DNA from: Chlorobiota bacterium
GTDB lineage: Bacteria > Bacteroidota > Bacteroidia > Bacteroidales > JAADGE01
Length of the DNA: 49,234 nucleotides
Assembly: GCA_013153865.1 (NCBI GenBank)
Contig: JAADDR010000188.1
Span: 1 to 49,234, forward strand
Direction of reading: 5' to 3'
This document shows, piece by piece, positions 44,923-49,234 of this stretch. The translations under genes and the position numbers were made by a program. The notes beneath the pieces are model-generated. The model was given only the letters and a program-made list of their open reading frames with translations, did no database searches and was not told where the DNA came from. Positions within the stretch are counted from its first letter, which is position 1; the number at the start of each line of letters is the position of its first letter.

Positions 44923-46392
44923 ATGCCCGAAAACAAAAAATCTCCTACCCTTTTACAATCATTAATTCCGATTATTTTTTTAATTATATTACTGTCATTA
45001 AACGTAATTATTTGGGGCGACGAAACTTTAGACGGTTCAAATCAAACGGCATTATTGCTTGCCGCGGCTTCGGCTTCGATTATAGCTTTTAAACTCGGTA
45101 TCGGCTGGGTAAAACTGCGAAAACGCATAGTTAAAACAATAGGTAAAGCCATGCCCGCCATATTAATTTTGCTTTTAATAGGTTCTTTATCCGGAACATG
45201 GCTTTTAAGCGGAGTTATACCGGCATTTATTTACTACGGACTTGAGGTATTGCACCCTTCAATATTTTTATTTGCAACCGTTGTTATTGCCGGGCTTATA
45301 TCTTTGGCAACCGGCAGTTCGTGGTCAACCGTTGCAACGGTAGGAGTTGCACTGCTTGGTATAGGTCATGCCGTAGGCATTAACGATGCCGTAACTGCGG
45401 GAGCAATTATTTCCGGCGCTTATTTCGGCGATAAAATGTCTCCGCTGTCGGATACTACAAATCTTGCTCCGGCAATGGCAGGAACCGATTTATATACTCA
45501 CATCCGATATATGATGATTACCACCGTGCCGTCGATGTCCGTTACTTTAATAATATTTTTGATTATAGGATTTACATATGATTTTAAAGCCGATGCATCC
45601 GATGTTGCGGAAGTTCAAAAAGCAATAGCCGATACTTTTAACATAACACCTTGGTTGTTTCTTGTTCCGGCATTTTTGATATTCATAATAATAAAAAAGG
45701 TAAAACCATTACCTTCCATGTTACTCGGAACACTTGCAGGCGGCTTGTTTGCAATAATTTTTCAGCCCGATATAATAAAACACATTTCGGGAATAAGCGA
45801 TAACTATGCCGAAGCATCTTACATAAGCGTAATGAAAGCAATGTACGGAGAAATAAAGATAACAACGGAAAATCAACGCATAAACGATTTATTCGGAACA
45901 GGCGGAATGGCAGGCATGCTCAATACCGTTTGGCTTATTTTATCGGCAATGGTATTCGGAGGTGTTATGGAATCCGGAGGCATGCTCAAAAAAATAACTT
46001 TATCGATAATGAAACTCGTAAAATCGGATGCTTCTCTTATTGCCTCAACGGCTGCTTCGTGCATATTTTTTAACGCAACGGCATCCGACCAATATATTTC
46101 CATAGTAGTTCCGGGAAGAATGTATAACAAAGCGTTTAAAGAAAAAGGACTTAAACCGGAGGTATTAAGCAGAACCCTTGAAGATGCGGGAACGGTTACT
46201 TCGGTTTTAATTCCGTGGAACACCGGAGGCGCAACTCAAGCGCGCGTGCTGGGCGTTGCCACCGTTGATTATTTGCCGTATGCTTTTTTTAACCTCATAA
46301 GCCCTTTAATGACTGTTCTTACGGCTTTCTTAAATTATAAAATAAGAAGATTCTCAGACGACAAAAAGAAAAACATTACCGAAAACAAATAA
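44923..46392 (+). CDS. nhaC: Na+/H+ antiporter, NhaC family
   Basis: The 489-residue membrane protein has about eleven or twelve hydrophobic helices. Typical NhaC segments are GLISLATGSSWSTVATVG, ISGAYFGDKMSPLSDTTNLAPAMAG (unwound transport helix with acids) and, near the end, PWNTGGATQARVLGV. It exchanges external protons for internal Na+, keeping Na+ low and pH steady, which fits a salt-exposed lifestyle. It could be a related substrate exchanger (the family includes malate/lactate types), but the motif set favours ion antiport. A long-loop hairpin precedes it. Confidence 0.9.
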   Translation: MPENKKSPTLLQSLIPIIFLIILLSLNVIIWGDETLDGSNQTALLLAAASASIIAFKLGIGWVKLRKRIVKTIGKAMPAILILLLIGSLSGTWLLSGVIPAFIYYGLEVLHPSIFLFATVVIAGLISLATGSSWSTVATVGVALLGIGHAVGINDAVTAGAIISGAYFGDKMSPLSDTTNLAPAMAGTDLYTHIRYMMITTVPSMSVTLIIFLIIGFTYDFKADASDVAEVQKAIADTFNITPWLFLVPAFLIFIIIKKVKPLPSMLLGTLAGGLFAIIFQPDIIKHISGISDNYAEASYISVMKAMYGEIKITTENQRINDLFGTGGMAGMLNTVWLILSAMVFGGVMESGGMLKKITLSIMKLVKSDASLIASTAASCIFFNATASDQYISIVVPGRMYNKAFKEKGLKPEVLSRTLEDAGTVTSVLIPWNTGGATQARVLGVATVDYLPYAFFNLISPLMTVLTAFLNYKIRRFSDDKKKNITENK

Positions 46393-46455
46393 TACCGGAT
46401 ACCGGACGGTAAATTTCTAAATATCGTAATATCTTTTCCGGTAAACAAATATTAT

Positions 46456-46463
46456 TATTTTTG
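46456..46463 (+). promoter_or_regulatory. Possible -7 box for the TlpA-like lipoprotein gene
   Basis: TATTTTTG fits TAnnTTTG, with a T-rich TTTT at 46434-46437 in the -33 position (18-base spacing). It is 93 bp before the ATG at 46557. Confidence 0.5.
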
Positions 46464-46556
46464 CAATCTGTTCGGTTGCCGGTTTTAATTTTAACAAAAA
46501 AACACATACCGAAAGCCGAAAACAGATTTAATTTTAAATTTAAAACATAAACAAAC

Positions 46557-47699
46557 ATGAAAAAGCTGATTTTAATTTTAATACCGGTTTTAGCATTATT
46601 TGCTTGTAAAAATTCCGAAAAAGAAGGTTTTACCGTTTCCGGAACCGTAAAAAATGCCGGGGGCAAACAATTGATTTTAAATAAATTTTTACCGAACAAA
46701 ACAGAACCCTTGGATACCGTAACATTAGGAGAAGACGGCAAATACAGTTTTACTGAAACTACCGCTGCTCCTGAGTTGTTCGGTTTGCAACTCGAAGGAC
46801 AAAACGGGCAAATTATATTTATTGCAGATTCTTTAAGCAAAATAACAATAAATGCAGACACATTAAATTTCAGAACAAATTATACGGTAAGCGGCTCTAA
46901 AGACTCGGAATTATTACAACAACTTTACAATCAACTCGATAAAGCTTTCGACAAATTAGATTCGCTTAACAAAATTTATATTACGCAAAAAGGAAAAGTT
47001 GACACCGATTCTCTTGTTGCAAGTATTACCGCCGCATCGCAAAATATAATAAACGAACATAAAAAATACTCCGAAAAATTTATAAACGAACACAGCGATT
47101 CTCCGGCAGCCATTATTGCCTTATACCAACAGTTCGGAAGAGGAATGAATGTTTTTGACATTAATGCCGACCGCGAATTATTTACAAAAACCGATGAAGC
47201 GCTTTATAAATTATATCCTAAATCGAGTTTTGTAAAAGGACTTCACGAATATATAGCCGGAAATCCGCCCATGCCTACCATAGGAAGTATTGCTCCGGAT
47301 ATAGATTTGCCTTCGCCCGACGGCAAAAACATAAAATTATCTTCTTTAAGAGGAAACTACGTTTTGCTTGATTTTTGGGCTGCATGGTGTCGTCCTTGTC
47401 GTGCGGAAAATCCGAATGTGGTAAAAAATTATCATAAATATAAAAAATCCGGATTTACGGTATATCAAGTATCTTTAGATCGTAATAAAGAAGATTGGGT
47501 AAAAGCCATAGAAGCCGACGGGTTAGGAGAATGGAATCACGTAAGCGATTTAAAATACTGGGACTCTGCACCTGCCGCACTTTACGGAGTAAGAGGTATT
47601 CCGGCTAACTTTTTAATTAATCCGGAAGGAAAAATAATAGCCGTAAATTTAAGAGGTCCGCTTCTCGGGCAAAAATTAAGCGAAATTTACGGATACTGA
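46557..47699 (+). CDS. TlpA-family thiol-disulfide lipoprotein with DUF4369 domain
   Basis: The 380-residue protein has a lipobox LFAC (Cys near residue 17). A DUF4369 sandwich (about 25-115, beginning FTVSGTVKNAGGKQ) and a helical linker lead to an AhpC/TSA-type thioredoxin (about 240-380) with WCRPC (Cys278 and Cys281) and the cis-Pro loop GIPANF. The thioredoxin part nearly repeats that of 7646-8656: both have SSLRG, DFWA-WCRPCRAENP, VSDLK-W and L-QKL-EI-GY. The anchoring differs (lipoprotein here, signal peptide without lipobox there). Likely an envelope reductase. Confidence 0.93.
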   Translation: MKKLILILIPVLALFACKNSEKEGFTVSGTVKNAGGKQLILNKFLPNKTEPLDTVTLGEDGKYSFTETTAAPELFGLQLEGQNGQIIFIADSLSKITINADTLNFRTNYTVSGSKDSELLQQLYNQLDKAFDKLDSLNKIYITQKGKVDTDSLVASITAASQNIINEHKKYSEKFINEHSDSPAAIIALYQQFGRGMNVFDINADRELFTKTDEALYKLYPKSSFVKGLHEYIAGNPPMPTIGSIAPDIDLPSPDGKNIKLSSLRGNYVLLDFWAAWCRPCRAENPNVVKNYHKYKKSGFTVYQVSLDRNKEDWVKAIEADGLGEWNHVSDLKYWDSAPAALYGVRGIPANFLINPEGKIIAVNLRGPLLGQKLSEIYGY

Positions 47700-47718
47700 A
47701 ATACCGGACGCAAAAAAG

Positions 47719-47752
47719 AAGAAGTTGTTGAAAAAGCAGCTTCTTTTTTTTT
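47719..47752 (+). terminator. Rho-independent terminator of the TlpA-like lipoprotein gene
   Basis: AAGAAGTTG (47719-47727), 9-base loop, CAGCTTCTT (47737-47745, one G-T wobble), then a T run. It lies just ahead of the lpxH promoter box. Confidence 0.82.
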
Positions 47753-47768
47753 GTAATTTCGAAATAAT

Positions 47769-47776
47769 TAACTTTG
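47769..47776 (+). promoter_or_regulatory. -7 box of lpxH
   Basis: TAACTTTG fits TAnnTTTG. The expected transcription start would be near 47783, the base of the proposed GTG start codon. The -33 region is only T-rich, without a well-spaced TTTG. Confidence 0.55.
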
Positions 47777-47782
47777 CCGACA

Positions 47783-48586
47783 GTGAACGGGAAATTTACA
47801 TATTTTTTATCCGATATTCATCTCGGGCTGCCGGACAGGAAAAAAAGTTTGCAACGCGAACTTAAACTGGTAAAATTTCTTGACGAAATAAAAAACAGTG
47901 CCGAAAGTATTTATTTTGCGGGCGATATATTCGATTTTTGGTGGGAATACAAATCGGTGGTTCCGCGCGGATATGTTCGTTTTCTCGGCAAAATTGCCGA
48001 ATTGTCGGATTCAGGCGTAAAAATATTCTTTTTTACGGGTAATCACGACATATGGATGAAAGATTATCTGAAAGAAGAACTCGGAACGGAAATTCTGCAT
48101 AAAGAATTAAAAACCGAAATAAAGGGCAAAAAGTTTTATATTGCTCACGGCGACGGTTTAGGACCGGGAGACAAAAAATATAAATTCTTAAAAAAGATAT
48201 TCACAAATCGTTTTTTGCAAAAATGTTTTTCGCTTCTGCATCCCGATACGGCTTTCGGTATTGCAAAAAAGTGGTCGCACAGCCGGCGCAAAAAAGAAAC
48301 ATCTTACGACTTTAAAGGCAAAGACAAAGAACTGCTTTTTTTGCATTCAGAAGATATTCTGAAAAAAGAACATTTCGATTATTTAATTTACGGGCACAGG
48401 CATTTTCCGGTTATGCTAAGTGCCGGTAAATCGTCAGTGCACATAAACCTCGGCGATTGGCTGGTAAATTTTACTTACGGAATATTCGACGGTAAAGATT
48501 TTCGTTTAAAAACTTATAAAAACAATAAACAGGAAGATTTTATCGTTGATTTAAATCATACAATCCGCATCAATTTATTTAACTGA
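47783..48586 (+). CDS. lpxH: UDP-2,3-diacylglucosamine hydrolase
   Basis: A protein of 267 residues from the GTG at 47783. The open frame reaches a TTG at 47774, but that TTG lies inside the TAACTTTG promoter box, so GTG is preferred and the message may have almost no leader. Calcineurin-type metal motifs are in order: YFLSDIHLG, FAGDIFDFW, FFTGNHDIWM, AHGDGL, and YGHRHFP with INLGDW. It removes UMP from UDP-2,3-diacylglucosamine to give lipid X in lipid A synthesis, at the membrane face of the cytoplasm. Confidence 0.93.
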   Translation: MNGKFTYFLSDIHLGLPDRKKSLQRELKLVKFLDEIKNSAESIYFAGDIFDFWWEYKSVVPRGYVRFLGKIAELSDSGVKIFFFTGNHDIWMKDYLKEELGTEILHKELKTEIKGKKFYIAHGDGLGPGDKKYKFLKKIFTNRFLQKCFSLLHPDTAFGIAKKWSHSRRKKETSYDFKGKDKELLFLHSEDILKKEHFDYLIYGHRHFPVMLSAGKSSVHINLGDWLVNFTYGIFDGKDFRLKTYKNNKQEDFIVDLNHTIRINLFN

Positions 48587-48591
48587 TTTTT

Positions 48592-49234
48592 TTATTTGTA
48601 ATAATCGAATTGCCACAAAGACATGTTAAGAACCGATTCTATTTCATCTTCCAAATCGTCGTCGAGTGCCGGAAAGAAATCCAAGCCTGTAACCGCTTCG
48701 ACAGAATCTACCGATACGGCATAATTTTTAAATGTATCGCTTATATATTCGTTGGGCATTAAAAATCCTATTGCTTTTTCGTTGTCTAAATCCAGTATTA
48801 CTTTGTAAAACATTTCGGGCACACTTACTTTATGCGGTCCTATGGTCGGTAATCCGTCTTTTAATACCGGACCCGTTACCACTATTACACCGTTGTATAT
48901 TATTGCCCAATGTCTTACTTCCATTTCGAGATACATCCATTTGCCTTCGTTAAATTCGTGCAGTTGCGGAGATATGTTGCTCATATAGAAACTTTCGGAT
49001 TCTGCTTTTTCCGACCATCTGAAGTCCGCAGCCGGAGCCATATGACCTCTTGCATAAGTATCTTCGGTAGGTTCGTAGTCGCTTAAGTCGGCGCTTCCCG
49101 TAGGAACGAGAGGGTCAGGTCTGAAATCGTCTGTTCTGTCGTATTCGGTTGCTTCGGCTTCTTCTTTGGTAAGTTCATATGCCACCCAATCGGCTTGCTC
49201 GTGTTGTTCGTTGTAAGACAGTGTATATGCGTAA
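48592..49234 (-). CDS. NUC1-type DNA/RNA non-specific endonuclease (5' partial)
   Basis: The frame runs off the right edge: upstream of the GTG at 49185 the same frame still reads YTLSYNEQHEQADWVAYEL, a standard early segment of this family, so the start and any signal peptide are outside. The active site is TYARGHMAPAADF; the family motif is D-R-G-H, here with Ala in place of Asp but the catalytic His kept. Metal-binding Asn is in SNISPQ. These enzymes cleave single- and double-stranded DNA and RNA and are usually exported. The gene is convergent with lpxH, with 5 bp between stops. Confidence 0.9.
   Translation of the reverse strand, partial: YAYTLSYNEQHEQADWVAYELTKEEAEATEYDRTDDFRPDPLVPTGSADLSDYEPTEDTYARGHMAPAADFRWSEKAESESFYMSNISPQLHEFNEGKWMYLEMEVRHWAIIYNGVIVVTGPVLKDGLPTIGPHKVSVPEMFYKVILDLDNEKAIGFLMPNEYISDTFKNYAVSVDSVEAVTGLDFFPALDDDLEDEIESVLNMSLWQFDYYK

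Noticed and set aside
46393-46445. Terminator after nhaC from the ACCGG/CCGGT elements
   Set aside because: The pairings are short and spread out, with no T tract following a stable stem.

Overview
The window reads as chromosomal DNA of a low-GC, Gram-negative member of the Bacteroidota. The support is: several promoters of the Bacteroidota type (TTTG, 19-21 bases, TAnnTTTG) close to start codons; a 2174-residue exported protein ending in a type IX secretion (T9SS) sorting domain; OmpA/PD40, TlpA-DUF4369, SUMF1-like and FKBP-lipoprotein genes typical of the phylum; and housekeeping genes (dnaG, metK, gmd, lpxH, polyprenyl synthase, elbB). The order within the phylum cannot be settled by eye. 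No rRNA, tRNA, CRISPR array, transposase or phage gene was seen.

Layout. 1-10.5 kb holds a co-directional run of envelope genes: an OmpA-family protein with PD40 propeller (its 5' end lies outside the window), an exported protein of unknown function, a membrane propeller/Y_Y_Y sensor fused to a SpoIIE-type phosphatase, a TlpA-like thioredoxin, a MazG-like pyrophosphohydrolase, and two translationally coupled exported proteins, one made of five 43-residue repeats. 10.6-16.8 kb is a tetR-tolC-mfp-RND efflux operon with its own promoter, a candidate operator and a terminator. 16.9-18.9 kb (minus) has a CPBP protease and an MscS channel. 19.0-20.8 kb has an outer-membrane barrel and a polyprenyl diphosphate synthase. 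21.0-27.5 kb is the giant T9SS cargo protein. 27.6-31.4 kb (minus) has a SiaC/DUF1987-like protein and a large probable outer-membrane barrel.

31.5-35.4 kb is a glycan cluster (GT4, WcaF-like acyltransferase, GT2) interrupted by an AAA_14/DUF4143 ATPase. The ATPase is preceded by four ACCCGAT sites spaced exactly 33 bp apart, one of them inside its promoter. 35.5-40.0 kb has dnaG, metK behind a probable SAM-II-type riboswitch, and gmd. 40.1-42.7 kb (minus) has a duplicated-domain exported protein, a NadR-like kinase, an FKBP lipoprotein and a SUMF1-like protein. 43.1-49.2 kb has a degenerate receiver protein, a CxxS thioredoxin lipoprotein, elbB, an NhaC antiporter, a second TlpA-like lipoprotein, lpxH, and a NUC1-type endonuclease running off the right edge.

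The best candidates for something undescribed are the phased repeat/promoter arrangement in front of the ATPase, the propeller-phosphatase envelope cluster with a SiaC-like partner elsewhere in the window, and the 43-residue repeat protein. Several start codons were moved from the longest open frame to an internal ATG or GTG that begins a clean signal peptide or domain; the reason is given in each entry.
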